Source: Deltaproteobacteria bacterium
GTDB taxonomy: Bacteria; Desulfobacterota; Syntrophia; Syntrophales; Smithellaceae
Length of the DNA: 39,509 bases
Direction of reading: 5' to 3'
NCBI GenBank assembly: GCA_022711575.1
Contig: JAKLES010000003.1
Location: 1-39,509 of the forward strand
Shown: positions 25,169 to 33,885 of the stretch, in pieces
Numbering within the stretch: position 1 is the first letter of the stretch
How the letters are laid out: each line of letters opens with the position of its first letter
The notes under the pieces: model-generated
Databases searched by the model: none
Told to the model about the DNA's origin: nothing
The model's input: only the letters and a program-made list of their open reading frames with translations
Program-made: the position numbers and the translations under genes

Positions 25169-26245
25169 ATGATGATTTTAAAGGATTTGGTAGCAGACGC
25201 AATTTATCAGCAGAACGGCTATAAAGCTCCCGTTCATTCCGGCGCGATCAAAATGGATGCCAATGAAAATCCGTTTGGCCTTCAGCAGCCCTTAAAGAGA
25301 AAACTGATGGAAGAGCTCAAAAACATTGAACTCAACCGTTATCCCGAAGCCGGTAATCCCGAATTGCGGGCAAAATTGGCTAACTACTATGACGTTAATC
25401 AAGATCGGATCATGCTGGGCAACGGTTCCGATGAACTCATTCAAATCCTTTGCCTGACCATGAAAGGGAAAGTCAGCGGTGTGCTGGTGCCTTGCCCGAC
25501 TTTTGTGATGTACAAAATTATTGCCGTTAATGCCGGACAAAAGGTGGCGGAAGTGCCACTGGACGAAAATTTTGATCTGAATCTTGACGCCATGCTGGGC
25601 AAATTCGGTGCCGATTTTCCGTCTCTGATTTTCTTAAGTTATCCCAATAGTCCCACGGGAAACTTATTTGATCGGGATAAAATAGAGACTCTGATTAAGA
25701 AAGCACCGGGCTTGGTTATTGTGGATGAGGCCTATGGAGCCTTTTCCGGGCAAACGCTGTTGGATCTGACCGAGAAGTACGATAATTTGCTGATCTTAAA
25801 AACGTTGTCCAAACTGGGAATGGCTTCGATTCGTCTGGGCTTTATTCTCGGCAATCCAGAGGTTGTGGCCGAGCTCAATAAAGTTAGATTGCCCTATAAT
25901 ATTAATAGTCTATCACAGCAAACCGCCATTTTTTTTCTGAATAATATCGATGAATTTGACCGGCAGGTTGATGACATTGTGCAAAGGCGTGAGGAGCTTT
26001 TTATCGGTTTAAAGAAGATTGCCGGAATTTCTCCATATCCGTCACGGGCTAATTTTATTTATTTTAGTTGCAATTTCGATTCAGATCGCATATATGAAAG
26101 TCTCGCCGCGCAGGGTGTCATGGTAAAAAATTTGAATCAGCCGCCGCGGATGACAAATTGTATGCGGGTGACCGTGGGAAATCATCATGAAAATGAGACC
26201 TTTTTAAAGGCTCTGCAAAAAGTGATTTCCGAGCAGGGAGCGTGA
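25169..26245 (+). CDS. hisC: Histidinol-phosphate aminotransferase
   Basis: A 358-residue class I/II PLP aminotransferase converting imidazole-acetol phosphate to histidinol phosphate. Signatures: MDANENPFG near residue 30, YPNSPTGN for the PLP contact, VDEAYGAF, and the PLP lysine Lys215 in TLSKLGMASIRLG. No other his gene is nearby. It is the last gene before the terminator at 26269, 15 nt after the LipM-like gene. Related aromatic aminotransferases cannot be excluded. Confidence 0.88.
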   Translation: MMILKDLVADAIYQQNGYKAPVHSGAIKMDANENPFGLQQPLKRKLMEELKNIELNRYPEAGNPELRAKLANYYDVNQDRIMLGNGSDELIQILCLTMKGKVSGVLVPCPTFVMYKIIAVNAGQKVAEVPLDENFDLNLDAMLGKFGADFPSLIFLSYPNSPTGNLFDRDKIETLIKKAPGLVIVDEAYGAFSGQTLLDLTEKYDNLLILKTLSKLGMASIRLGFILGNPEVVAELNKVRLPYNINSLSQQTAIFFLNNIDEFDRQVDDIVQRREELFIGLKKIAGISPYPSRANFIYFSCNFDSDRIYESLAAQGVMVKNLNQPPRMTNCMRVTVGNHHENETFLKALQKVISEQGA

Positions 26246-26268
26246 TTTAAAACGTATTGAAAATGTTA

Positions 26269-26320
26269 GGGTAGTTGACGGCACAAGAGAATTCTGCTTG
26301 TGTCGTGCTGCCCTTTTTTT
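26269..26320 (+). terminator. Rho-independent terminator after hisC
   Basis: GGCACAAG pairs with CTTGTGTC (10-bp upper stem including CA/TG), and GGGTAG with CTGCCC below a small internal loop, followed by seven T (26314-26320). It ends the operon that includes hisC and separates it from rpsU. Confidence 0.88.
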
Positions 26321-26380
26321 GCGTTTAAAAGTCAAGAATAATATTTTTTACACTGAAGACATGAATAAGGAGGAGTAACA

Positions 26381-26572
26381 TTGGAAGTAAAAGTCATTGA
26401 TAATGATGTGGAGAAAGCGCTTAAAATTCTGAAAAACAAGTTGTCGAAAAGCGGATTATTCAAGGAATTGAAAGTTCGCCGGGCTTATGAAAAGCCTTCC
26501 GTCAAGAAGAAAAGAAAAACAATCGAAGCACGGCGCAGGCTGGCCAAGGTTCAACGCCGTCGCAGCAATTAA
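26381..26572 (+). CDS. rpsU: 30S ribosomal protein S21
   Basis: A 63-residue basic protein, full S21 length. The pattern NDVEKALKILKNKLSKSGLF followed by KVRRAYEKPSVKKKRK is diagnostic. The start is TTG at 26381, supported by AAGGAGGAG at 26368-26376. S21 helps mRNA binding on the small subunit. Confidence 0.95.
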   Translation: MEVKVIDNDVEKALKILKNKLSKSGLFKELKVRRAYEKPSVKKKRKTIEARRRLAKVQRRRSN

Positions 26573-26638
26573 TTTTTTGAAATAAGAGTAACAAAGCCTT
26601 CAATATCGTCATTTACTCGGTTTTAAGGGATAAGCAGC

Positions 26639-27289
26639 ATGGAAAAGCAATACGTCGTAGACGCATTATCTAAGGAAGAATCGTGGCGGATTTTTCGCAT
26701 CATGGCGGAGTTTGTAGAATCCATCGAGGTTCTTTCCAATGTCCACAACGCCGTGACTATTTTTGGCTCGGCTCGACTCAAACCGGAAGATAAGTATTAT
26801 CAAATGGCGGAAAAGCTGGGGCAGCTTTTAGTTCAAAATGGTTTTTCTGTTATTACCGGCGGCGGTCCCGGGATTATGGAAGCGGCCAATAAGGGAGCGG
26901 CGGAAGCAGGTGGTCAATCTGTCGGCATGAATATTAAACTGCCTTTTGAGCAGAAACCCAATCCCTATGCCAATCTTCAACTTGATTATAAATATTTTTT
27001 CATCCGCAAAGTCATGTTTATTAAATACGCTCTTGCCTATGTGATCATGCCGGGTGGCTACGGGACTATGGATGAGCTTTTTGAGGCGCTGACGCTGATA
27101 CAGACTAAAAGAGTCAAAAGCTTTCCCGTGATCCTGATGGGCCGCGAGTACTGGCAGGGTTTGTTGGAGTGGCTGAAAAACAGCATGCAGCAAAAGAGTA
27201 TGATCCTTCCCTGTGATATCGAGATGATCCAAATTATTGACGAACCTGAAGAAGTCGTTAAACACATCAAGAAATACGTCATCGTTTAA
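26639..27289 (+). CDS. LOG-family nucleotide phosphoribohydrolase-like protein
   Basis: A 216-residue Rossmann-fold protein (TIGR00730/LOG). It carries GGGPGIMEAANKGA (about 79-92) and the active-site signature PGGYGTMDE (about 139-147), both typical of enzymes that release ribose 5-phosphate from nucleoside monophosphates. AAGGGA is 8 nt upstream of the ATG. Substrate is not known. Confidence 0.88.
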   Translation: MEKQYVVDALSKEESWRIFRIMAEFVESIEVLSNVHNAVTIFGSARLKPEDKYYQMAEKLGQLLVQNGFSVITGGGPGIMEAANKGAAEAGGQSVGMNIKLPFEQKPNPYANLQLDYKYFFIRKVMFIKYALAYVIMPGGYGTMDELFEALTLIQTKRVKSFPVILMGREYWQGLLEWLKNSMQQKSMILPCDIEMIQIIDEPEEVVKHIKKYVIV

Positions 27290-27322
27290 ACTCAAAATAT
27301 TTCTCCGCCATGAGAGTCATGT

Positions 27323-28687
27323 ATGATCCTGGAAAAAGCAATCACTGACTTAAAGAAGGGGAAAGTCGCGCCTTGCTATCTTTTGTATGGAGAAGAAGAA
27401 TACCTGATCAATGAGACGCTCCATCAAATACTAGGTATGATCATACCGGCGTCTGATCGGGATTTCGGGCTTTTTTTTCTCGATGGGGAAAATACGGATT
27501 TTGATCTCCTGAAGGATCACCTTATGGCGCCGTCGCTTTTAGGCGGCCGGAAAGTTGTTGTGATAAAAAACACAACAATTTTTCAATCCCGGGAAAATCT
27601 GAGCGATCTGATCCAAAAAATTCGGGACAATATTAATGAGCATCACGATAAAGCCGCCAAATATTTTCTGACTTTTCTGAAAATATCCGGTTTTATCTGG
27701 GAAGACATACAGGGTAATGGATGGCAAAAGATCACCGATGAGCAATGGCGTCAGGCCGTGGCGGAAGATTCCGGGGATGACCGCGGCAAGTGGCTGCCAC
27801 GGATGATTGAAATTTGTGCGGGCCGGGGATGGACTTCTGACAGTGTTATCGACCTGTCCGAGCAATTCGAATCACTCCTGGCGCAGGGCCTTCCAACAGG
27901 GAACTGTTTAATTCTAACAGCCGAAGCGGTTGATAAGAGAAAAAAGCTGTTCAGAGTGATCGACAAGGCAGGTGTTGTTTTGCACTTTGGTGAGATTAAA
28001 GGCGAGGCGGCCACAAAGGAAACACTCAAACTTGAAGCGCAAAAATTGCTTAACCAGTATGGCAAGCGTCTGGTTCCCGCGGCCTGGATTGCGCTGGGGA
28101 AAAAGACAGGATTTCAACTGCGTCCTTCGTTAAATGAAATGGAGAAGCTTATTGCTTTTGTCGGCGAGCGATCCGTTATCGAAGAAAAGGATGTCGAAGC
28201 CGTCGTCGGCAAGACCCGGGAAGATTCGATCTTTGATTTGACAGCGGCGCTTGCGGAAAAGAATGCGAAAGCGGCGCTCTTGGCCTTGAAGGCCTTACTG
28301 GATCAGGGAATACATCATTTAATGATTCTGACAATGATCAGCCGCGAAATCCGTCTGCTTTTACAGGCGTCCCTTCTGATTCGTTCAGGAAAACTGCCCA
28401 GAATCACGCCGAATATGGAGTACGGTTCGTTTCAGAAAAATGTTTATCCCGCTGTAGCCGAACTGGCTTCAGGCGTATCCTCCAAAGAAGATTTTTTAGT
28501 TAAGAAACATCCTTTCGTTATTTTCAATGCGTTGCGCAATTGTGGGCGTTTTTCGTATCCCATACTGGTTGGCTATCTCGATGACTTGCTGGATATCGAC
28601 CGGGCCATGAAATCCTCGACGACTGATCCGCAGTTACTTCTGGAGCGCTTCTTAATTAAAGCCTGCTCTAAAGCTTCCGAATTTTAG
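27323..28687 (+). CDS. holA: DNA polymerase III subunit delta with an insertion
   Basis: Clamp-loader subunit that opens the sliding clamp. 454 residues, about 110 longer than usual. The N-terminal domain is recognisable from CYLLYGEEEYLI (18-29), MAPSLLGGRKVVVIKN (68-83) and LILTAEAVDKRKKLFR (196-211). DSIFDLTAALAEKNAKAALLALKALLDQG in the lid/collar part is typical of HolA. Residues about 86-178 form an extra segment, rich in Trp and charged residues, between the strand KVVVIKN and FESLLAQGLPTGNCLIL. It overlaps the NYN gene by 20 bp at the 3' ends. Confidence 0.9.
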   Translation: MILEKAITDLKKGKVAPCYLLYGEEEYLINETLHQILGMIIPASDRDFGLFFLDGENTDFDLLKDHLMAPSLLGGRKVVVIKNTTIFQSRENLSDLIQKIRDNINEHHDKAAKYFLTFLKISGFIWEDIQGNGWQKITDEQWRQAVAEDSGDDRGKWLPRMIEICAGRGWTSDSVIDLSEQFESLLAQGLPTGNCLILTAEAVDKRKKLFRVIDKAGVVLHFGEIKGEAATKETLKLEAQKLLNQYGKRLVPAAWIALGKKTGFQLRPSLNEMEKLIAFVGERSVIEEKDVEAVVGKTREDSIFDLTAALAEKNAKAALLALKALLDQGIHHLMILTMISREIRLLLQASLLIRSGKLPRITPNMEYGSFQKNVYPAVAELASGVSSKEDFLVKKHPFVIFNALRNCGRFSYPILVGYLDDLLDIDRAMKSSTTDPQLLLERFLIKACSKASEF

Positions 28688-29192
28688 TCTGTGCCTGTCT
28701 TTTTGCACGGGAAAGTTTCCGAGCGGGTCCTTTTTTGTTGATCGGCCGATTGTCTTCTTCGTCATCATCTTTTGTATCCGGAGTTTCATAATCGACAGCC
28801 GCCGCTGATTGCTTATCAACAATGGACTCAAATTCAAGCGATGATAAGGTGGCTTTGCCTCTGCGCGTCGCATATGAGGCTACTTCACGATCGGAAGAAA
28901 CCACAAGGATTTCTTCATCGGTGGAAGCGGTGATTCTTTTCAGAACATCATCGGCCTTGACACCCCTTGACGAGTAGATGATATGAATGCCCGCGGAATA
29001 GTCTCGCTCTTCCTGTGCGGAACCGCTGACCCAGCCGTCAAAGACGACAGTAATCCGGTGGCCTTTCCTGCTTCGGTATTCTGCCAGCCAGTCAATCAGA
29101 GCGTTGCGTCCCGCTTCCAGACTCTGACGCTCAAAGCGCCGCAGGCGGATGGACTGCCGGATCAGGTTATAGCCGTCAATGAAAATATGCAT
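28668..29192 (-). CDS. NYN-domain (YacP-like) RNase family protein
   Basis: A 174-residue protein with a PIN-like NYN fold: FIDGYNLIR (4-12) with Asp6, VVFDGW with a second Asp, GVKADDVL with two Asp, and VVSSDREVASYA. These acidic residues form the metal site in YacP/Rae1-type ribosome-associated endoribonucleases. The C-terminus is acidic then basic (KTKR-rich). It converges on holA with a 20-bp overlap. Confidence 0.85.
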   Translation of the reverse strand: MHIFIDGYNLIRQSIRLRRFERQSLEAGRNALIDWLAEYRSRKGHRITVVFDGWVSGSAQEERDYSAGIHIIYSSRGVKADDVLKRITASTDEEILVVSSDREVASYATRRGKATLSSLEFESIVDKQSAAAVDYETPDTKDDDEEDNRPINKKGPARKLSRAKRQAQTKIRKL

Positions 29193-29292
29193 GGCTGATT
29201 TTTACACATTGCCGCCTCAGGTTCAATAAAAAAAAGAGGCCTGGTATTTTTCTTGATAGTCTGTTACCGTCCACCATCTTTTGTGACTTCAA

Positions 29293-29308
29293 AGCGGGAC
29301 GACCCGCT
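29293..29308 (+). repeat. Small inverted repeat in the leader of the 3-hydroxyacyl-CoA dehydrogenase gene
   Basis: AGCGGG (29293-29298), loop ACGA, CCCGCT (29303-29308). It lies 26 nt before the ATG and could form a short GC-rich hairpin just upstream of the Shine-Dalgarno. Function unknown. Confidence 0.4.
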
Positions 29309-29334
29309 GAACAATTAATCATTTGGAGGTTTGT

Positions 29335-30192
29335 ATGGAAATTAAAACAATATGTGTGTTGGGTGCGGGCTTGATGGGCAATGGTATCGCGCAGGTTTGC
29401 GCTCAGGCAGGGTATAATGTCACCCTCAGAGACATTGAGCAAAGATTTATCGACGGTGGTATGAATACCATCAAAAAGAACCTGAACCGAGATGTGGAAA
29501 AAGGCAAGATTACCAAAGAACAGATGGATGCCATCCTGGGCCGGATCAAGCCGACGCTGGATGTGAAGGAAGCGGCTGCAAACGCCGATGTCGTAGTCGA
29601 AGTGGTCATTGAGCTGATGGATCTGAAGAAAAGAGTCTATGCGGAGCTCGAAGCGGTTGTTCCTTCGCACTGCCTGTTTTTTACCAACACCTCCGGTCTC
29701 AGCATTACGGAAATGGCCTCGATTACCAAGCGGCCGGAGCGTTTTATCGGCACCCATTTTTTCAATCCCGTTCCGGTGATGCGCCTTTTAGAAGTCATCC
29801 GCGGTCAGCAGACCTCGGACGAGACGGTGGAAATCGCCAAGGCTTGGGGCAAGCAAATCGGCAAGGAAGTTGTCATGGTCAATGAAGCGCCGGCATTTGT
29901 CGTGAATCGTATTTTGTGCTCCATGATCAATGAAGCCTTCTTTGTTCTGGATGAGGGCCTGGCAACACCGGAGGACATTGACAAGGCGATGCAGCTGGGC
30001 TGTAATCACCCCATCGGACCGCTGGCGCTGGGCGACCTGATCGGTCTGGATACACAGCTGAGGATCTGTGAAGGCATGCACCGGGAGCTGGGTGATAAAT
30101 ATCGTCCGTCACCGCTTTTAAGGAAGTTGGTTCGTGCCGGCAATCTGGGACGCAAATCCGGACGCGGCGTCTATGATTACAGCAAGAAATAA
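29335..30192 (+). CDS. hbd: 3-hydroxybutyryl-CoA dehydrogenase
   Basis: A 285-residue NAD(P)-dependent dehydrogenase interconverting 3-hydroxybutyryl-CoA and acetoacetyl-CoA, a step in butyrate or fatty-acid oxidation. Rossmann motif [11 protein letters not shown] (about 10-20), catalytic His in [11 protein letters not shown], and the C-terminal helical domain with [12 protein letters not shown] and [17 protein letters not shown] 29335 is chosen because GGAGGT ends 4 nt upstream; the in-frame TTG at 29323 overlaps that site. A monocistronic unit with its own terminator. Confidence 0.93.
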   Translation: MEIKTICVLGAGLMGNGIAQVCAQAGYNVTLRDIEQRFIDGGMNTIKKNLNRDVEKGKITKEQMDAILGRIKPTLDVKEAAANADVVVEVVIELMDLKKRVYAELEAVVPSHCLFFTNTSGLSITEMASITKRPERFIGTHFFNPVPVMRLLEVIRGQQTSDETVEIAKAWGKQIGKEVVMVNEAPAFVVNRILCSMINEAFFVLDEGLATPEDIDKAMQLGCNHPIGPLALGDLIGLDTQLRICEGMHRELGDKYRPSPLLRKLVRAGNLGRKSGRGVYDYSKK

Positions 30193-30211
30193 TGAGTGGT
30201 GAAAAAATTTT

Positions 30212-30249
30212 GCGGCGGCCACCATGACCCATGAGGCCGCCGCTTTTTT
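30212..30249. terminator. Rho-independent terminator between hbd and rpe
   Basis: GCGGCGGCC (30212-30220) pairs perfectly with GGCCGCCGC (30235-30243), followed by six T. An A-run at 30202-30207, just left of the stem, could serve the converging rpe transcript, so it may work in both directions. Confidence 0.9.
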
Positions 30250-30276
30250 ATTGATGCAGGAGAAAGGGGATCATGT

Positions 30277-30930
30277 CTAGTTTGCCGCGGCTTTCAGTGC
30301 GGTGATCGTTTGCGCATAATCGGCTGTTCCGAAAACCGCCGCACCCGCAACCAGCACATCGGCTCCTGCCTGGGCAATGACGGAAATATTCGAAAGATTG
30401 ACGCCTCCATCCACTTCCAGCAAGGGCTTTTGTGGCAATCCCGCCAGCATTTTATGGGCCCGCTTAATTTTGACCAGGGAATTCTTAATAAATTGCTGTC
30501 CCCCGAATCCGGGGTTGACTGACATGATCAACAGTAGGTCGATGTCGGGCAGAATCTCTTCAATGGAACTAAGCGGTGTTGCCGGATTCAAAGACACCCC
30601 CGCCTTTTTCCCCGCCTTTTTAATGAGTTCAACCGTGCGATGCAGATGAACAGCCGCTTCCACGTGGACGGTGATGTAATCGGCGCCGGCGGCGGCGAAG
30701 GATTCGACATAGCTGTCCGGATTCTTGATCATCAGGTGCACGTCAAAAGGCAGCTTGGTGGTCTTGCGCAAGGCGGCGATTATTGCGGGCCCCATCGTAA
30801 TGTTGGGGACAAAGTGTCCGTCCATGACGTCCACATGAATCCAGTCGGCGCCGGCCTTTTCCACCGCGGCGATTTCCGAGCCCAGCCTTCCGCCGTCGGC
30901 GGAAAGAATCGAAGGGGCAATCCATTTCAT
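30277..30930 (-). CDS. rpe: Ribulose-phosphate 3-epimerase
   Basis: A 217-residue TIM-barrel enzyme converting ribulose 5-phosphate to xylulose 5-phosphate. Signatures: [13 protein letters not shown] at the start, [18 protein letters not shown] with metal/catalytic His and Asp, [20 protein letters not shown], and LEVDGGVN near the C-terminus. AAGGAGA lies upstream of the ATG. It is transcribed away from waaA. Confidence 0.96.
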   Translation of the reverse strand: MKWIAPSILSADGGRLGSEIAAVEKAGADWIHVDVMDGHFVPNITMGPAIIAALRKTTKLPFDVHLMIKNPDSYVESFAAAGADYITVHVEAAVHLHRTVELIKKAGKKAGVSLNPATPLSSIEEILPDIDLLLIMSVNPGFGGQQFIKNSLVKIKRAHKMLAGLPQKPLLEVDGGVNLSNISVIAQAGADVLVAGAAVFGTADYAQTITALKAAAN

Positions 30931-30960
30931 GAAAGGTTCTCCTTATAATTGTGCCTATCA

Positions 30961-30987
30961 GATATACCAAAGTATATCGCCTGTCAA
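30961..30987 (-). promoter_or_regulatory. Sigma-70 promoter of rpe with an overlapping palindrome
   Basis: On the minus strand: TTGACA (30987-30982), 15-bp spacer, then TGG-TATATC, an extended -10 (30966-30961). A perfect 7-bp inverted repeat, GATATAC (30961-30967) and GTATATC (30972-30978), covers the -10 and spacer, a good position for a repressor. Confidence 0.5.
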
Positions 30988-31087
30988 CTGACACGATTGT
31001 ATCCTGCCTGAAGGTTCAGCCCAAAGCCTATAACCTTGACTAAAGGAAATTCTTGACACGGTCGGTGAAAACATTGAAGATGCGCCC

Positions 31088-32380
31088 ATGAGAATTCTCT
31101 ATAACATTCTTCTACTGATTGTTGCGATTCCGGGGCTTTTGTATTTTTTACTGAAGATGCTTCTGACGGGTAAATATCGCAACAGTTTTCTCCAAAAACT
31201 CGGTGCCCGACAAAAACATCTTTTGGCTGATATTCCGGCAGGCAAGCGGATTTGGATTCACGCGGTATCCGTAGGCGAGGTGACTGCCGCCGCGCCGATC
31301 GTGGCCGCTTTAAAAAAGCATAGGCCGGAGATACGGATCATTTTTTCAACGTCCACTGAGACGGGGCAAGGCATGGCAAACCGGTTGATCACCGGCGCGG
31401 ATGCCTTTATTTATTTTCCGTTGGACATTCCATTTGCTGTTAATAAGATGATGAATCTTGTCCAACCGGATGTCTTTGTTCTTGTCGAGACGGAACTCTG
31501 GCCGAATTTTCTGGCCGCTTGCCGCAAGCGCGGTGTCTCATCGCTGATCGTGAATGGCCGGATTTCACCACGCTCTTTTCACAAATATCGGAAGACCGGT
31601 TTTTTCTGGCGGCGAATCCTTGAAAATGTAGCCGCCGCCGGGATGATTTCCGATATTGATGCGTCAAGAATTTCAATCATGGGTATGGATACCGGAAAGC
31701 TCAAGGTAATGGGCAACGCCAAGTATGATGCTCTGGCAGCGATGGCTTCCGCCGCTCTGCATGATGACATTGCCCGTCGCTTGAATGTTCGCAAAGATGA
31801 AAAATTTCTGGTTGCAGGCAGTACACACTCGGGCGAAGAGGATGCCGTTATTCAGGTATATCGAGAACTGCTGGGGCGCTATCCGGAATTTAAATTAATT
31901 CTTGTGCCAAGGCACATTGAAAGAACCGGTGAGGTGATGAGTCTGCTGCGGCAGGCGGATTTAAATGATACGATTACCGTTACGGAGATCAATAACGGGC
32001 GCCTGCGTCAGGATGAAAAAGTGATCGTGGTCGATGTGATCGGCGAGCTTTTCAAGATTTATTCGCTGGCGACTGTTGTCTATTGCGGCGGTTCGCTGGT
32101 GCCGAAAGGCGGACAGAATATTCTGGAGGCCGCGGCATGGGGCAAAGTGATTTTTTACGGTCCGTCGATGGAGGATTTCAGCCAGGAGGCGGCGCTTCTG
32201 GAGGAGGCAGGCGCGGGCTTTCGCATTCATAACGCTCAGGACTTGTCGGAGGGAATTTTGCATATACTGGCTGATCCGCAGGATTTGCTCGCCCGCGGCG
32301 AAAACGGCCAGGCAGTTGTCCGCGCGAACATGGGTGCGGCGGAACGCTATGCGGAAATGGTGGTAAGATATATCGGCTAA
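31088..32380 (+). CDS. waaA: 3-deoxy-D-manno-octulosonic acid (Kdo) transferase
   Basis: Inner-membrane GT30 glycosyltransferase that adds Kdo to lipid A precursor; 430 residues. One N-terminal membrane anchor (about 4-24) is followed by HAVSVGEV (58-65), with the catalytic Glu64. The C-terminal GT-B half has VAGSTHSGEE, LILVPRHIERTGE and YCGGSLVPKGGQNILEAAAWGK. Presence of this gene shows a Gram-negative LPS-bearing organism. Confidence 0.95.
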   Translation: MRILYNILLLIVAIPGLLYFLLKMLLTGKYRNSFLQKLGARQKHLLADIPAGKRIWIHAVSVGEVTAAAPIVAALKKHRPEIRIIFSTSTETGQGMANRLITGADAFIYFPLDIPFAVNKMMNLVQPDVFVLVETELWPNFLAACRKRGVSSLIVNGRISPRSFHKYRKTGFFWRRILENVAAAGMISDIDASRISIMGMDTGKLKVMGNAKYDALAAMASAALHDDIARRLNVRKDEKFLVAGSTHSGEEDAVIQVYRELLGRYPEFKLILVPRHIERTGEVMSLLRQADLNDTITVTEINNGRLRQDEKVIVVDVIGELFKIYSLATVVYCGGSLVPKGGQNILEAAAWGKVIFYGPSMEDFSQEAALLEEAGAGFRIHNAQDLSEGILHILADPQDLLARGENGQAVVRANMGAAERYAEMVVRYIG

Positions 32381-32454
32381 CCTCCTGACCGACTTAATAT
32401 CCTGGTTATCTCAAGGTCAAGTGCAGGGTCTCAAGACGGAGGACTGAAGTTGTC

Positions 32455-32482
32455 TTGACACCCGATGAAAAGATGGTAAAAA
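32455..32482 (+). promoter_or_regulatory. Sigma-70 promoter candidate for the threonine dehydratase-like gene
   Basis: A perfect TTGACA (32455-32460), 16-bp spacer, and TAAAAA (4 of 6). The predicted start would be about 27 nt before the ATG at 32517. Confidence 0.4.
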
Positions 32483-32516
32483 GATAACGGCTGTAAAATT
32501 TTGGGAGGTTTTGTTT

Positions 32517-33500
32517 ATGCAGAAAAAATACGAAGCGCTAGGCGAGCAGGTCAACCTGACCAGAACTTTAATGGCGAGATCCGTCATTTACAGGTACCTG
32601 AACAGAACAAACCTGACATGCTATTCAGAGCTCTCCAGACTTTTCGGCTGCGAGGCCTTCGTCAAGCATGAAAACCACAATCCGACCGGATCATTCAAGA
32701 TCCGGGGGGCGCTTAATTTCTTCCATCACATGTCTCAGGAAGAGCTGGAAACGGGTATCCTTGTTGCAACCAGAGGCAACCACGGTCTGGCGATGGCTTG
32801 GGCTGGACAATGGTTCCATGTGCCCTGCACAGTTGTCGTACCGGAAAACAACAATCCCGAAATCAACAGAATCATCGAAAGCTACGGTGCGGAAGTCATT
32901 GTTCACGGGGAAGACTTCTACGATGCCCAGTCATACTGCGATGAGCTTGTGGACAGCGCGGGGTATTACTATGTCCAGCAGGGCAACGAACCGGAAATCT
33001 TAAACGGACTGGCCACCATGGGACTGGAGATTTTAGAGGATCTGCCCGAAGTGGATACCATCATTTGTCCTATCGGTGGCGGCGCAGGCTGCGCGTCACT
33101 TCTGAAGACCGCGCGTGCTATCAAGCCAAACATCGAGATCATTGGTGTGGAGCCTCAGAATGCGTCATCTTTTTACAAATCATGGAAGAAGGGTGAAATT
33201 GTCACGCTCGATGATGCCCATACAGTTGCCGACGGGCTGGCTGCCAGAACGGTATTCCATCTGCCGTATATCCTTCTCAAGGGCACCATCAACGATGTCG
33301 TGCTGCTGACCGAAGATGAAATACTCGAAGGCATTAAAATGGCGCTGACAGCTACCCATAACTTGGCCGAGGGCGCTGGCGCCGCTTCCTTGATGGCTGC
33401 TTACAAAATCAAAGATCATCTGGCGGGCAAAAAAGTAGTGATGATCATGTCCGGCGGCAACCTAAAAACGGATACCCTGAAAGCGGCCTTGGCGTGCTGA
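32517..33500 (+). CDS. Threonine/serine dehydratase-like PLP enzyme
   Basis: A 327-residue fold-type II PLP enzyme. The PLP lysine is Lys61 in NPTGSFKIRGA. The substrate loop is TRGNHGLAMA (usually S-x-GNHAQG). The phosphate-binding loop is PIGGGAGCAS and the C-terminal SGGN also fits. No regulatory ACT domain is present. It most likely deaminates threonine or serine; other members of the family (racemases, hydroxy-aspartate dehydratases) are possible. ATG 32517 is chosen because GGGAGGT lies 7 nt upstream; the in-frame TTG at 32511 is too close. Confidence 0.82.
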   Translation: MQKKYEALGEQVNLTRTLMARSVIYRYLNRTNLTCYSELSRLFGCEAFVKHENHNPTGSFKIRGALNFFHHMSQEELETGILVATRGNHGLAMAWAGQWFHVPCTVVVPENNNPEINRIIESYGAEVIVHGEDFYDAQSYCDELVDSAGYYYVQQGNEPEILNGLATMGLEILEDLPEVDTIICPIGGGAGCASLLKTARAIKPNIEIIGVEPQNASSFYKSWKKGEIVTLDDAHTVADGLAARTVFHLPYILLKGTINDVVLLTEDEILEGIKMALTATHNLAEGAGAASLMAAYKIKDHLAGKKVVMIMSGGNLKTDTLKAALAC

Positions 33501-33523
33501 TACGCTTCGCAAGGATCTATCGA

Positions 33524-33552
33524 GGTGATGGGTGATGGGTGGCGGGTGGCGG
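33524..33552 (+). repeat. G-rich short tandem repeat
   Basis: The 29-nt stretch repeats GGTGATG and GGGTGGC units back to back, with three GGG runs and three GG runs. It could form a G-quadruplex on the plus strand or be a simple slippage-prone repeat. Confidence 0.5.
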
Positions 33553-33638
33553 ACATTCTGTGATTCGCAGGATGAAGCTATTCTTATTTAAAACGTAAAT
33601 TATTGCCTCTTTATTCAAGATTATTGGGTAAAATCCGC

Positions 33639-33667
33639 TTGACATGCCGGATCAATATTCATATGCT
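33639..33667 (+). promoter_or_regulatory. Sigma-70 promoter candidate for the acyl-CoA ligase gene
   Basis: TTGACA (33639-33644), exactly 17 bp, then TATGCT (33662-33667; 4 of 6). It would give a leader of about 210 nt that includes the palindrome at 33788-33799. Confidence 0.5.
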
Positions 33668-33787
33668 GTGTCCAAAGAAAAAAGCAGTGTCGATCAGACA
33701 GGGCTAAGCCATCCTTTAAACTGTAAATTTTGAATTTGCCAAAATATCCAGATTCACCCTTATTTTTAGAAGTATAATAGAAATAGA

Positions 33788-33799
33788 TTTACCGGTAAA
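33788..33799. promoter_or_regulatory. Perfect 12-bp palindrome, possible operator
   Basis: TTTACCGGTAAA is a perfect palindrome 86 nt before the acyl-CoA ligase start codon, directly followed by a -10-like TATAAC. A TetR- or GntR-type fatty-acid regulator could bind here; no regulator gene is nearby. Confidence 0.4.
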
Positions 33800-33885
33800 A
33801 TATAACCAGACAAGAAATCAGCTATAGCGTAGGGACGTTCTTTGTTCATTTCAAATTAAAAAATGAGAAAGGAAGGGAGAGGGAT

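Larger units (their letters stand above)
33501..33885. other. Intergenic region before the acyl-CoA ligase gene
   Basis: A 385-bp gap. It contains a G-rich tandem stretch (33524-33552), a sigma-70 promoter candidate (33639-33667), an isolated TATAAT (33773-33778) and a perfect 12-bp palindrome (33788-33799). No gene is seen. Confidence 0.7.
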
